IMG/VR virus record: IMGVR_UViG_3300042540_000959
Span: 1-38,575 of that record
DNA length: 38,575 nucleotides
Reading direction: 5' to 3' (one strand)
Origin: a virus
The number at the start of each line of letters is the position of its first letter. The first letter of the stretch is position 1. Below, one piece after another: positions 7,992-14,827 of this stretch. Made by a program: the position numbers and the translations under genes. The notes below the pieces were generated by a model. That model was given only the letters and a program-made list of their open reading frames with translations. It was not told the DNA's origin and did no database searches.

Positions 7992-8249
7992 ATGACCACC
8001 GTCACCTCGGTGCCCACCGTCTGCGGCGAAGACGCCATCCATCTCGGCGACGAGGTGTGGGTCAACAACCTGGCCCCCATGGCTGGCCGCTTCGGGCTTG
8101 TTGACTGCATGCCCGGGGTGGTGGTCGGGTTCCTGCGTGACGGGAAGGACTGGCTGGTGTCGGTCAAGCAAAAGGGCACCCTGGCCCTGCCCATCACCGG
8201 AGAGGCGTGGATCCATCACGCCGATGTCAAGCAGATCACCCTCCGGTGA
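7992..8249 (+). CDS. Small beta-rich protein (85 aa)
   Basis: MTTVTSVPTVCGEDAIHLG is the preferred start, because the upstream part of the frame covers promoter and leader. HLGDEVWVNN and GVVVGFLRDGKDWLVSV suggest a small SH3-like or KOW-like barrel. That is a guess from the hydrophobic pattern only. A G+C-rich hairpin without a T run follows at 8259-8276. Confidence 0.6.
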   Translation: MTTVTSVPTVCGEDAIHLGDEVWVNNLAPMAGRFGLVDCMPGVVVGFLRDGKDWLVSVKQKGTLALPITGEAWIHHADVKQITLR

Positions 8250-8312
8250 TCCACCCCGCCCGGCCCCAGCGCCGGGCAATCGTTTATCCACCCAACGCCA
8301 ACATTAAAGCAA

Positions 8313-8525
8313 ATGACAAAGTTCTTTCTGTTTTACGATTACGACTATTACGAAAATGGCGGAGTCGGGTTTAAGGAGTTTGATAGCAAGCAAGAGGCAC
8401 TGCAGTTCATCAACGATGTGCTGAAGGTCACTAAAGATGATGTGCCGCTTAGTGCTTGGCAACTGATCGAAGGCCGAGAGCTAAGCCTGCGAACGGTTGA
8501 GCGCATCACTGAAATCACGGCCTGA
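8313..8525 (+). CDS. Small acidic/aromatic protein (70 aa)
   Basis: Starts MTKFFLFYDYDYYENGG and continues as an alpha/beta fold with an amphipathic helix (SKQEALQFINDVLKV). The A+T content is higher than in its neighbours. Followed by an intrinsic terminator at 8560. No family recognised. Confidence 0.6.
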   Translation: MTKFFLFYDYDYYENGGVGFKEFDSKQEALQFINDVLKVTKDDVPLSAWQLIEGRELSLRTVERITEITA

Positions 8526-8544
8526 TCTGCCAGCAATCCCTACG

Positions 8545-8606
8545 CTGACCCCAGCAACACCCGGCCTCAGCGCCGGGCTTTTCTGTAGTCTGACCCCAGC
8601 AACACC
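8545..8606 (+). repeat. 17-bp direct repeat flanking the terminator
   Basis: CTGACCCCAGCAACACC occurs at 8545-8561 and again at 8590-8606, with the terminator hairpin between the copies. Confidence 0.85.
8560..8584 (+). terminator. Intrinsic terminator
   Basis: A six-bp G+C stem CCCGGC/GCCGGG with a six-base loop is followed by CTTTTCT. It lies 34 bases after the stop of the gene ending at 8525. Confidence 0.65.
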
Positions 8607-8657
8607 TCTGCGCCCGCCGGGCCGGCCCAGAGCGGGAGTCACTCTTTTCTGACGACG

Positions 8658-8858
8658 ATGACCAAGTTCCGCCAGTGCGCGTGTGGCGTCATCCCAGATC
8701 GACTGGGAATCGCCGAAGGCGACTGCAGTAAGTGGGCATGGGCCACCTGCGGATCCTGCGGAGAGTGGTCGATTGAGTTCCGCACTCAGTACAGCCAGGA
8801 TCCCGACGAGCTCAACAGGCTGGCGGCAGAGGCCTGGAACGGCGCTGCACGCGGCTGA
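8658..8858 (+). CDS. Lar-like zinc-finger protein (66 aa)
   Basis: The pattern CACG, CGSCG, a Glu-rich middle and a final A.EAWN matches the small Lar (restriction alleviation) and related phage zinc-finger proteins in spacing and in the closing AWN. In lambdoid phages Lar lessens type I restriction. Whether this protein does so is unknown. It has a leader of over 50 bases after the terminator. Confidence 0.6.
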   Translation: MTKFRQCACGVIPDRLGIAEGDCSKWAWATCGSCGEWSIEFRTQYSQDPDELNRLAAEAWNGAARG

Positions 8859-8862
8859 TCAT

Positions 8863-8936
8863 CACCCAGTCCGAGCCAACGGACAGGACGGCTCCGCTAC
8901 TGCGGGGCGATGCAGGTTCAAATCCTGCCTGGGTGC
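8863..8936 (+). ncRNA. tRNA-like element (acceptor stem and T arm intact, middle non-canonical)
   Basis: CACCCAG (8863-8869) pairs perfectly with CTGGGTG (8929-8935). Just inside lies a perfect T arm, GCAGG-TTCAAAT-CCTGC (8912-8928), with the universal GGTTCAAATCC. The total span of 74 bases fits a tRNA. The region between does not fold into a standard D arm and seven-base anticodon loop (the best I find is GAGCC/GGCTC plus a short stem), so this may be a degenerate phage tRNA, a tRNA mimic or the remains of an attachment site. It ends directly at the stop codon of the leftward sigma gene. Confidence 0.4.
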
Positions 8937-9995
8937 TCACCAACCCCCCCCAGCAGCAGCGACCCGCAGCCGATCGCCGAGACAGACCCAGTTCCGAGGG
9001 AATCCCCCAACCCTGCGCAGCGCCGGGGACGTGGGCTTCACCCTTTCAACCGGCACCAGCACCAGCTGATCAGGCCGCTCGCGGCGCCGCCTGCTCCGAT
9101 CCCTCGGCTCCACCGTCCCCCGTTCCACCGCCACCAGCACCAGCTGCACCGACTGCGACGCCAGTGCCGCCTGCAGCCGCTCCAGTCGCACCTCCAGCGC
9201 CCGTGTCGAAAGCCCCTCCTGCTGGGCCAGCTCAGGCCGCGGCACCTCCACCCCGTCAAGGCCCCAGGCCAGGGACAACAACCTGCGATCCTGCGGCGCC
9301 AACCTGGCGATCAGCCCCCGCAGCTGCTCCGCCTGCCGCCACCGTTCGCGCTGCTCTTCCTCATCCTCTGGCGTGCGGTCGTAGGTGGCGCACAGGCTGC
9401 CCAGCTCTAGCCCGTCGTCCGTCACCACCTGGTCGAGGCTGGCGACCGATCGGCCGTTCTCAACCACCTGCTCCAGCACCTTCACGCTGACGCCCAGCTC
9501 TGCGGCGATTTCCGCCTGCGTTGGCGTGCGGTTCAGCTCCAGCTCAAGCCGCCGGGTGATCGCCTGCAGCTTCGCTAGATGCTGGCAGTGGCTGCCGGGG
9601 ATGGCGATCGCCCTGCTGTACTGGTCAATGTGCCGGTTCACCCCCTGGCGAATCCACCACCAGGCGTACGTGGAGAACCGATAGCCCTTGGCCGGATCGA
9701 ACCGCTCTGCTGCCGTCAGCAAAGCCATGTTCCCCGCCTGGATCAGATCCTCGCGATCCTGCCCGGCGAACAGGCGAGAGCGGCGACTGATGAACGCCAC
9801 CACCAGCCGCAGATTCGCTGAGACGAAGCGATCCCGCGCTCGCATGCCCCGGCGCCTGATCCCTGGCGGGCACGGGTCGGGATGGGTCTGCCACCGCTGG
9901 ATGGCCGTGCCCAGCTCGATCTCTTCGGCTGGCGTGAGCAAAGGTATGCGCCCGATGCTGTCAAGCCACCAGGACTGGTTGGAGCTGGCTGGCAC
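8937..9995 (-). CDS. Sigma-70 family RNA polymerase sigma factor (352 aa)
   Basis: GTG start. Region 1.2-like LTPAEEIELGTAIQRW (20-35) leads to region 2 (about 54-123). Region 2 has RFVSANLRLVV, DLIQAGNMALLTAAERFDP and the near-invariant GYRFSTYAWWWIRQGVNR that melts and reads the -10 element. Region 3 spans about 140-195 (LNRTPTQAEIAAELGVS). Region 4 spans 222-279 and has a recognisable helix-turn-helix (ELAQQEGLSTRALEVRLERL), but it is worn compared with housekeeping sigma. An Arg-rich tail of some 70 residues follows that ordinary sigma factors lack. The set matches cyanobacterial group 1/2-type factors. It would redirect host RNA polymerase. A phage-borne full region 1.2-4 sigma is unusual. 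The gene diverges from the operon at 10086 through a shared promoter region. Confidence 0.85.
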   Translation of the reverse strand: MPASSNQSWWLDSIGRIPLLTPAEEIELGTAIQRWQTHPDPCPPGIRRRGMRARDRFVSANLRLVVAFISRRSRLFAGQDREDLIQAGNMALLTAAERFDPAKGYRFSTYAWWWIRQGVNRHIDQYSRAIAIPGSHCQHLAKLQAITRRLELELNRTPTQAEIAAELGVSVKVLEQVVENGRSVASLDQVVTDDGLELGSLCATYDRTPEDEEEQRERWRQAEQLRGLIARLAPQDRRLLSLAWGLDGVEVPRPELAQQEGLSTRALEVRLERLQAALASQSVQLVLVAVERGTVEPRDRSRRRRERPDQLVLVPVERVKPTSPALRRVGGFPRNWVCLGDRLRVAAAGGGW

Positions 9996-10027
9996 CGGGT
10001 CGAGTGTGACGATTTGCCCCCATCATA

Positions 10028-10058
10028 GGGTGCGAAAGGGGTTCCGATCCGGTATGGT
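10028..10058 (+). promoter_or_regulatory. Class II promoter motif (GGGTGC-N19-TATGGT), shared with the sigma gene on the other strand
   Basis: GGGTGC at 10028-10033 and TATGGT at 10053-10058 have the same 19-base gap as four other sites in the window. On the minus strand the same DNA carries TATGAT (10026-10021) facing the sigma gene, so the two promoters overlap. The leader motif CACCACTCGCT (10070-10080) precedes the gene at 10086. Confidence 0.55.
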
Positions 10059-10085
10059 GTGGGGGCGTTCACCACTCGCTACGCC

Positions 10086-10295
10086 ATGGACGATTTCAAA
10101 ACTCCACTCGCAATACTGGCCGTCACAGTTCAAATCTGCTTTGCATTGGTCGTACTGGGAACGATCATCGCGGCTCCCTTTGCCTTCCTTCGAGCCAGCC
10201 AGGAAGCCGCCGCCTTCAACCGCTTCACCACCGGTCCCAGGGCCACCACCTGGGACGCCATCTGGGTCGAGCTGCGCGTGGAGGCTGACCGATGA
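10086..10295 (+). CDS. Small membrane protein (69 aa)
   Basis: The ATG at 10086 follows the promoter and leader motif. An earlier GTG in the frame overlaps them. One long hydrophobic helix (about residues 8-35) is followed by RASQEAAAFNRFT and TTWDAIWVELRVE. This combination, a membrane helix plus an NRFTG..TTWDA-like stretch, is seen in many small phage proteins of unknown role. Overlaps the next start. Confidence 0.65.
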   Translation: MDDFKTPLAILAVTVQICFALVVLGTIIAAPFAFLRASQEAAAFNRFTTGPRATTWDAIWVELRVEADR

Positions 10296-10591
10296 GCAAC
10301 GCCAACAAATGGATCACAGACCGTCTGCCGACAGAGGCGGATGGGGATATGGATGGGGATGTGCGGATGGTTCCAGCCCCGCACGCGGACCCTGATGATT
10401 ACCTGCTAGTCCACTGGAGCTACGTGGGCGATGCCGCTCCATGGCAGCGCACTGACTGCTGGAAGCCACCCACCGAGCCCACCCCCACCGAGTCCGACCG
10501 CATCGCCGCGCTGGAGCGGCGGGTGGCGGGGCTGGAGGCGTTCAAGAAGGCGCTAATGCAGCCATCCGTCAGCTACTCCCTGGGGAATTGA
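10292..10591 (+). CDS. DUF551-like small protein (99 aa)
   Basis: WITDRLPTEADGDMDGDVR near the N-terminus resembles the W-x-RLP-E opening of DUF551 and related phage proteins. The C-terminal third is a leucine-zipper-like helix (ESDRIAALERRVAGLEAF). Role unknown. Confidence 0.5.
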   Translation: MSNANKWITDRLPTEADGDMDGDVRMVPAPHADPDDYLLVHWSYVGDAAPWQRTDCWKPPTEPTPTESDRIAALERRVAGLEAFKKALMQPSVSYSLGN

Positions 10592-10594
10592 CCG

Positions 10595-11140
10595 ATGACC
10601 GCCACCCTTTACGCCCTAACCGGCGACGCTCTCAGGCTCCAAAACCAGATCGACGAGGCCGCCGCCGATCTGTTCTCTGATGACCCCGCCGTGGTGGCCG
10701 CGGCCACCGCCACCCTGGAAGGCCTGATCAGCGCCGAGTCCGACAACAAACAGGCCATCCTCGCCAAGGCCGACGCCTGGTGCTGGGTGATTGACAGCCT
10801 CAGGGCCCGCTGTGACGCTCGCAAAGCCAGGGCCGATGCGCTGCGGGAGCTGGCCGCTGCTGATGAGCAGCAGTCTGATGCGCTGCAGGATCGGCTAATT
10901 CAGGCGCTGCAGAAGGTTGACCCCGAGGCCACGAAATACGACCTGCCGGAGCACAAGATCACCAGCCGGAAGGTCACCGCTGTGGACCTCGCCGCCGAAG
11001 TGGCCGACCTGCCGGAGCAGTTCCAGCGGGTCAAGACCACCTACAGCGCCGATAAGACGGCCATCGCTGCAGCCCTGAAGCAGGGCCAGCCGATCTACGG
11101 CTGCACCCTGGTCGAGCGCCGCAGCTGGAAGATCGCCTAA
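10595..11140 (+). CDS. Siphovirus Gp157-like protein (181 aa)
   Basis: Long helices rich in Ala/Gln/Glu fill residues 1-105. A C-terminal beta region follows (EATKYDLPEHKITSRKV, then VKTTYSADKTAIAAALKQG and IYGCTLVERRSWKI). This layout and the D-K-x-A-I-x-x-A-L-K-x-G stretch match the Gp157 family, linked in Streptococcus thermophilus phages to phage resistance when cloned and found near replication and recombination genes. Molecular function is not established. Confidence 0.65.
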   Translation: MTATLYALTGDALRLQNQIDEAAADLFSDDPAVVAAATATLEGLISAESDNKQAILAKADAWCWVIDSLRARCDARKARADALRELAAADEQQSDALQDRLIQALQKVDPEATKYDLPEHKITSRKVTAVDLAAEVADLPEQFQRVKTTYSADKTAIAAALKQGQPIYGCTLVERRSWKIA

Positions 11141-11145
11141 CACCC

Positions 11146-11454
11146 ATGCAAACCCTCAACCCCACCCCCCTCCCCTGTGACGGCGCCCTGTCGGACCTGA
11201 TCCTTCAGGCCGCCCGCCAGGCGCTGCCGGCCAACCCGCAGCAGCTGATTCGCCTCCCCGACTGCGGCGAGCGCAACCGCCCCCTCATGCCCCTGCTGGT
11301 GGGGCTGATCGATGCGGCGAAGGTCACGGCCAGCGCGGTCAACGACAACGCCTGGGATGCTGGCCCGGCGCTGCCCACGGGCATGGCAGACAGCCTGCTC
11401 GCTGAGCTGGAGATTGTCCGCCAGCTCATCGCCTCTGCCTGTCAAGCCTTTTGA
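11146..11454 (+). CDS. Hypothetical protein (102 aa)
   Basis: Five bases after the Gp157-like gene and in the same operon. Alpha-helical with a Pro-rich start. LIRLPDCGERNRPLMPLLVGLIDAAK is the most distinctive part. No family recognised. Confidence 0.55.
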   Translation: MQTLNPTPLPCDGALSDLILQAARQALPANPQQLIRLPDCGERNRPLMPLLVGLIDAAKVTASAVNDNAWDAGPALPTGMADSLLAELEIVRQLIASACQAF

Positions 11455-11457
11455 TCC

Positions 11458-11640
11458 ATGTCCACACTCACCGGAATCACCCACAAAATCACTTACCGGA
11501 GACTCACTGATGACACGATCCACAAGCTCGAATGGACCTGCCCCAAGGGGTGGAGTCGTACTGCCGTTCGAGAGGCCTTCTACGCTCAGTTCCCTGCTGC
11601 CGAAATCATCGAAATCACGGAGGCCCCATGCTCGCTCTGA
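11458..11640 (+). CDS. Small hypothetical protein (60 aa)
   Basis: MSTLTGITHKITYRRLTDD followed by IHKLEWTCPKGWSRTAVREAF reads as a compact beta-alpha protein. It is four bases from the preceding stop. Its 3' half overlaps two other open frames (see 11510-11821). Confidence 0.5.
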   Translation: MSTLTGITHKITYRRLTDDTIHKLEWTCPKGWSRTAVREAFYAQFPAAEIIEITEAPCSL

Positions 11641-11821
11641 TCGTCAACTGGCTGCGCAGCTGCGCAACGACCAACACCGCCGCGCTGCAGCTGCTGCCCA
11701 GGCCGCTGCCGGTCGCCGAGCCGTGATTGCCGCCGCGCTGGCCCTGCTCGGCATGGTGGCCGGCGCCGTGGTGCTGGCTCAGGAGGTGGGGATTCAGCAG
11801 GTGGAGGTGCGCCGTGGCTGA
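11510..11821 (+). CDS. Possible small membrane protein, start uncertain (up to 103 aa)
   Basis: The last 35 residues form a clear membrane helix (IAAALALLGMVAGAVVLAQ) and end just inside the next gene, so a real product probably uses this frame. The upstream part overlaps the 60-residue gene in another frame. A third frame has a 32-codon ORF at 11628-11726. The true start may be an internal GTG or CTG. It could be a one-helix membrane peptide. Confidence 0.35.
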   Translation: MTRSTSSNGPAPRGGVVLPFERPSTLSSLLPKSSKSRRPHARSDRQLAAQLRNDQHRRAAAAAQAAAGRRAVIAAALALLGMVAGAVVLAQEVGIQQVEVRRG

Positions 11822-12113
11822 TCATCCTGTGAAGGCGCCGCGGGAGTTGGTCGAGAAGGTTTCACTGGAGGCGATGACCGCGATTCCAGATGACGAAGGG
11901 GCTGTTGAAATTGACGAAGCTCGCGACGAGTACATCGCCCAGTTCTTTGCCCAGTGGGGCGCAGATCAGGAGCTGGAGGCGTGCTGTGAGTGGCTCAGAT
12001 CAAAAGACATTCTTGAGCCCGCCATTGATGCCCTTCGCGCCACCCGCCGCCCATCTCATAAGCCGCCCGACACGGTCGAAATCGACGGGTTTACATATAG
12101 GCTCGTTAAATGA
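11814..12113 (+). CDS. Acidic hypothetical protein (99 aa)
   Basis: GTG start inside the end of the previous frame. PDDEGAVEIDEARDEYIAQF and QWGADQELEACCEWL indicate an acidic helical core. The C-terminus PDTVEIDGFTYRLVK resembles short beta caps seen in other small phage proteins here. The stop overlaps the HNH start (ATGA). Confidence 0.55.
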   Translation: MADHPVKAPRELVEKVSLEAMTAIPDDEGAVEIDEARDEYIAQFFAQWGADQELEACCEWLRSKDILEPAIDALRATRRPSHKPPDTVEIDGFTYRLVK

Positions 12114-12601
12114 TTATCGCAAAAGAAAAACTCAGTCTATGGCGGGAGCGTTTTCAAGTTGATCCGTCTCAGCCATCAGGGTTGTCATGGCGTCAACTAG
12201 TGCCGTACCAAAACCATCAAAAAATGGCAGGTCATTTAGTCGATGGCTATTACAGGGTTAAGACAAAGGGCAAGACTTACGCTTGTTCTCATATTGTCTT
12301 GGCGCTTTCTGGCATCATGCCTGAGTCGCACCATAAAGAAGTTGATCACATGGACTGCAATCCACTCAACAACCACGTTAGCAACTTGCGATGGTGCTGT
12401 CGATCCACTAACGAGCAAAACAAACGCAAACGCGGTAAATCTGGCTGGCGTTACGTGCGAGCAACTCCAGAAGGCCGCTGGTACGCCAGCTATCAAGTGA
12501 TCGGGCAAGGCAGGAAGCAGTATGTAGGCACCTACGACACTCCCTACCAAGCCCATTTATCGGCCGTTATTCATCGACTGCATCACCATTGGAACCCATG
12601 A
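12110..12601 (+). CDS. HNH homing-type endonuclease with AP2-like C-terminus (163 aa)
   Basis: EVDHMDCNPLNNHVSNLRW (residues 77-95) is the HNH_3 signature of free-standing homing nucleases. The C-terminal GWRYVRATPEGRWYASYQV to VGTYDTPYQAHLSAV looks like an AP2-type DNA-binding domain, a usual partner. G+C is clearly lower than in the genes on both sides, which suggests recent arrival. Both its ends sit on ATGATTATC (12110-12118 and 12598-12606), so the gene is bounded by a nine-base direct repeat that also supplies overlapping start and stop codons. Confidence 0.8.
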   Translation: MIIAKEKLSLWRERFQVDPSQPSGLSWRQLVPYQNHQKMAGHLVDGYYRVKTKGKTYACSHIVLALSGIMPESHHKEVDHMDCNPLNNHVSNLRWCCRSTNEQNKRKRGKSGWRYVRATPEGRWYASYQVIGQGRKQYVGTYDTPYQAHLSAVIHRLHHHWNP

Positions 12602-12651
12602 TTATCCGCGCCGCCCTCACCCGTCTCGCCGAACTGGAGGCCCAGCAATGA
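12598..12651 (+). CDS. Possible 17-codon ORF or gene remnant after the HNH gene
   Basis: MIIRAALTRLAELEAQQ is linked by ATGA overlaps to the HNH gene before and the gene after. It could be a leader peptide or the stump of a gene disturbed by the HNH insertion. Too short to assign. Confidence 0.25.
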   Translation: MIIRAALTRLAELEAQQ

Positions 12652-12881
12652 CCTTCCTCCCCGACGACGACCCCTGCCTGTCCGCTGGCGAGGGCATCAC
12701 CCGGACCAGCGAGCCGGGCGCCAGGTTCTGGCCGGTGCAGATCCACTGGCCCGGCTGCCGGCCGATGCGCTGCACCATCCGCGCCACCTGCAAACAGCAG
12801 GCCTACCAGTTCGCTGAGCGCCGGCATCCTGATGCCAGCTCGATTAAAATTCTCTCTCGGAAATCCACGCCATGGCTCTAA
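12648..12881 (+). CDS. Hypothetical protein (77 aa)
   Basis: MTFLPDDDPCLSAGEGI opens a small protein with a WPGC.PMRC.IRATC cysteine pattern that might bind metal. Overlaps the upstream and downstream genes. No family recognised. Confidence 0.5.
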   Translation: MTFLPDDDPCLSAGEGITRTSEPGARFWPVQIHWPGCRPMRCTIRATCKQQAYQFAERRHPDASSIKILSRKSTPWL

Positions 12882-13084
12882 CCGCAACCCGCACCGCCAA
12901 CCCCTGGCGATTCAGCCCAGGGGATCACGTCTACATCGCCGGTCGCCCTCAGGAACCGGCGATCCTCACCGGCAAGGTCCGGCGTAGCCGCGCCAACTGG
13001 CCTCACTACTTCGTAGTGGATGCCGATGGCCACGAATGGCTTGTGCCGCAGATTCACCTTTCATCCTCACCGATTCAGGCATGA
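12872..13084 (+). CDS. Small beta-barrel-like protein (70 aa)
   Basis: PWRFSPGDHVYIAGR, then TGKVRRSRANWPHYFVV and WLVPQIHLS suggest a small SH3/Tudor-like barrel. The start overlaps the previous gene by ten bases and the stop overlaps the deaminase ATG. Confidence 0.55.
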   Translation: MALTATRTANPWRFSPGDHVYIAGRPQEPAILTGKVRRSRANWPHYFVVDADGHEWLVPQIHLSSSPIQA

Positions 13085-13593
13085 TTATTTCTGACTGGCA
13101 AATCGCCGAGCGTTGCAGGGCCGGCATGGTTGCGGGATGGGACCCGGCGCTGGTTAATCCGGCGTCGCTCGATGTGCGGCTAGGGGATACCCTGCTGATC
13201 GAATCGGCGCAGTCGCCGGAGCTGGTGCCGTACCCGCTGCACCGGCACAGCCAGGATGATCCCTATGAGTTGCGGCCGGGGCAGTTTGTCTTGGCGCAGA
13301 CGGTGGAAGTGTTCAACCTGCCGGATGACATCGCCGCGCAGTTCATGTTGAAGTCAAGCCGGGCCCGCGAGGGACTGGAGCACCTTATGGCGGGATACTG
13401 TGACCCCGGCTGGCATGGATCTGTACTCACCCTGGAGCTGCACAACTCCCGCCAGCTGTGGCCCGTGTGGTTGTGGCCGGGAATGAAGATCGGGCAGATC
13501 GTGTTCCATCTGATGGCTGAGCGGCCGATCAACAGCTACGCCGTGACTGGCCGCTACAACGGCGACACCACTGTTCACGCCAGCAAGGGCTGA
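13081..13593 (+). CDS. dcd: dCTP deaminase (170 aa)
   Basis: Converts dCTP to dUTP, the precursor route to dTTP. Family marks are in order: NPASLDVRLGD (26-36), the LAQTVEVFNLP strand (71-81), KSSRAREGL (91-99), CDPGWHGSVLTLEL with the catalytic Glu119, and GQIVFH near the C-terminus. Length is close to bacterial Dcd (about 190), slightly short. The chosen start, MIISDWQIAE, is the usual N-terminus. An earlier in-frame ATG at 13036 is rejected because it would overlap the previous gene. It likely tunes nucleotide pools for phage DNA synthesis. Whether it also cleaves dUTP (bifunctional type) cannot be told. Confidence 0.85.
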   Translation: MIISDWQIAERCRAGMVAGWDPALVNPASLDVRLGDTLLIESAQSPELVPYPLHRHSQDDPYELRPGQFVLAQTVEVFNLPDDIAAQFMLKSSRAREGLEHLMAGYCDPGWHGSVLTLELHNSRQLWPVWLWPGMKIGQIVFHLMAERPINSYAVTGRYNGDTTVHASKG

Positions 13594-13946
13594 TGCTCCC
13601 CTGCCAGTGGTGCAATGGGACCACCCGCGTAATTAACACCGAGCTGCACTCTGAAGGCCAGCGCCGCTGGCTGCGGTGCCAAGACTGCGGCCAGCTCACC
13701 CGATCAATCGAAACCTATGAAAGCGGCCGCCGGATTCCGGGGCCGCTTCCTGGTGTCAGGCGCCGGCGGCCGGCCCGACAAGGGGCCAGCAACGGGCGAT
13801 CGGTGCTCACCGATGCCGACATTCGCCGGCTCAGGGAGCAGGCCGCAGCAGGGACGCCCAGAGCCGTGCTGGCTAAGCGGTATGGGGTGACGCCCAACCA
13901 CGTCACTCGGATCGTGCGGCGGCGGGCCTGGCGGCACGTAGCCTGA
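13593..13946 (+). CDS. Zinc-ribbon plus helix-turn-helix DNA-binding protein (117 aa)
   Basis: The N-terminal ribbon has CQWCN and CQDCG. A basic linker (RRRRPARQ) follows, then a helix-turn-helix at about residues 71-115 (LTDADIRRLREQAAAG, LAKRYGVTPNHVTRIVRR) of the resolvase/Trp-repressor style. A phage transcription regulator is the natural reading. Target sites are unknown. Confidence 0.65.
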   Translation: MLPCQWCNGTTRVINTELHSEGQRRWLRCQDCGQLTRSIETYESGRRIPGPLPGVRRRRPARQGASNGRSVLTDADIRRLREQAAAGTPRAVLAKRYGVTPNHVTRIVRRRAWRHVA

Positions 13947-13949
13947 GCC

Positions 13950-14159
13950 ATGGAGCACCTCTTCACTACCGAACTGGTCATCCGCGACGGGATCCCCGTT
14001 TGGCTGATCCAAGGGTGGGGAGTCGAGACCGTTAGTGCCAGCCGTCACGCGGCGCTGCGGGCGTTTCGCTGGAAATGCCAACGCCGCGGACTGCATCTCC
14101 CAGCAGGGAGTGAGCAGCCGCGGCGCGGGCCTTCGGAGTGTGATGAGCCGGGGGTGTGA
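13950..14159 (+). CDS. Hypothetical protein (69 aa)
   Basis: Three bases after the previous stop and the last gene of the rightward operon. The N-terminal TELVIRDGIPVWLIQGWG is beta-like, with a basic middle. It converges with the leftward gene ending at 14160 with no gap. Confidence 0.45.
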   Translation: MEHLFTTELVIRDGIPVWLIQGWGVETVSASRHAALRAFRWKCQRRGLHLPAGSEQPRRGPSECDEPGV

Positions 14160-14558
14160 TCAGTAGGCGATGCCAGCGTCGATCGCCTTTTGCCGTGCAA
14201 ACTTTTCAGCTGCAATCTTGATAGCGTGATCTTCGTTGCGGGCCCAGAGAAGGACGGCGTAGCTTTTGTCGCCAAACGTAAGCTTAACTGCCCCCACGTT
14301 TTTGCTTTCGGCCATTTCGTGTGGGGTTTTGGCGACTGCAAACACGTCGCCGCTAATTCCCGTGCTGCAGTAAAACCCCGCCATCCCGGCCGGCGGCGCT
14401 GGCACTTCGGGATCAAACGGGAACTCTTCGACTGTAACCGGGTATCGTGCCGTGCCGTACTTAGGCAGTTCCCTCTCCGCCAATTCTTTTGTGCTAAATA
14501 CCGCGAGCACTTTGTAATCGGAATACTCGTCTTCAGTGATTGCGTAACAGGTGGCCAT
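14160..14558 (-). CDS. Hypothetical protein (132 aa)
   Basis: CYAITEDEYSDYKVLAVFSTKELAERELP begins a well-formed alpha/beta protein. The later part, AVLLWARNEDHAIKIAAEKFARQ, resembles the helix of small phage proteins that follow display of a tool-like beta sheet. A+T is higher than in the neighbours. A CCACTCA leader variant lies just upstream of the start (14572-14578). No family recognised. Confidence 0.6.
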   Translation of the reverse strand: MATCYAITEDEYSDYKVLAVFSTKELAERELPKYGTARYPVTVEEFPFDPEVPAPPAGMAGFYCSTGISGDVFAVAKTPHEMAESKNVGAVKLTFGDKSYAVLLWARNEDHAIKIAAEKFARQKAIDAGIAY

Positions 14559-14605
14559 CGTGAATCGGGGTGAGTGGATAGAATGAACAGAGCAGCACTA
14601 AGATC

Positions 14606-14680
14606 ATGCCCAAAGGCGGCAAGCCCTACAACACAGGCAAGGGCGACGGGAAGAAAAAGCGGGGTGACTGGGAGATCTGA
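14606..14680 (+). CDS. Possible 24-aa basic peptide
   Basis: MPKGGKPYNTGKGDGKKKRG followed by DWEI. It sits alone on the plus strand between two leftward genes, behind a TAGAAT hexamer at 14579-14584. Lys/Gly-rich, so it may bind nucleic acid. It could also be chance. Confidence 0.3.
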   Translation: MPKGGKPYNTGKGDGKKKRGDWEI

Positions 14681-14683
14681 ACG

Positions 14684-14827
14684 TCACCACTCCCCCTCTC
14701 GCCACACCTTGAGCACCCTGGCGCCATGACCAGCCAGCTCTAGGGCAGATGCAATGGCCTGGGCCTGGGTGACGGCGTAGATCTCGATGGGGCCGGTGGT
14801 TAGCTGGACGTGGTAGAGGCGGGGCAT
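14684..14827 (-). CDS. Small hypothetical protein (47 aa)
   Basis: MPRLYHVQLTTGPIEIYAVT then AQAIASALELAGHGARVLKV reads as a neat beta-alpha-beta mini-protein that ends KVWREGEW. Its ATG shares a base with the upstream stop (TGATG). Similar very short proteins are common in phage accessory operons. Role unknown. Confidence 0.5.
   Translation of the reverse strand: MPRLYHVQLTTGPIEIYAVTQAQAIASALELAGHGARVLKVWREGEW

Noticed and set aside
8863-8936. Ordinary tRNA gene with a readable anticodon
   Set aside because: No seven-base anticodon loop on a five-bp stem could be drawn, so no amino acid is assigned.
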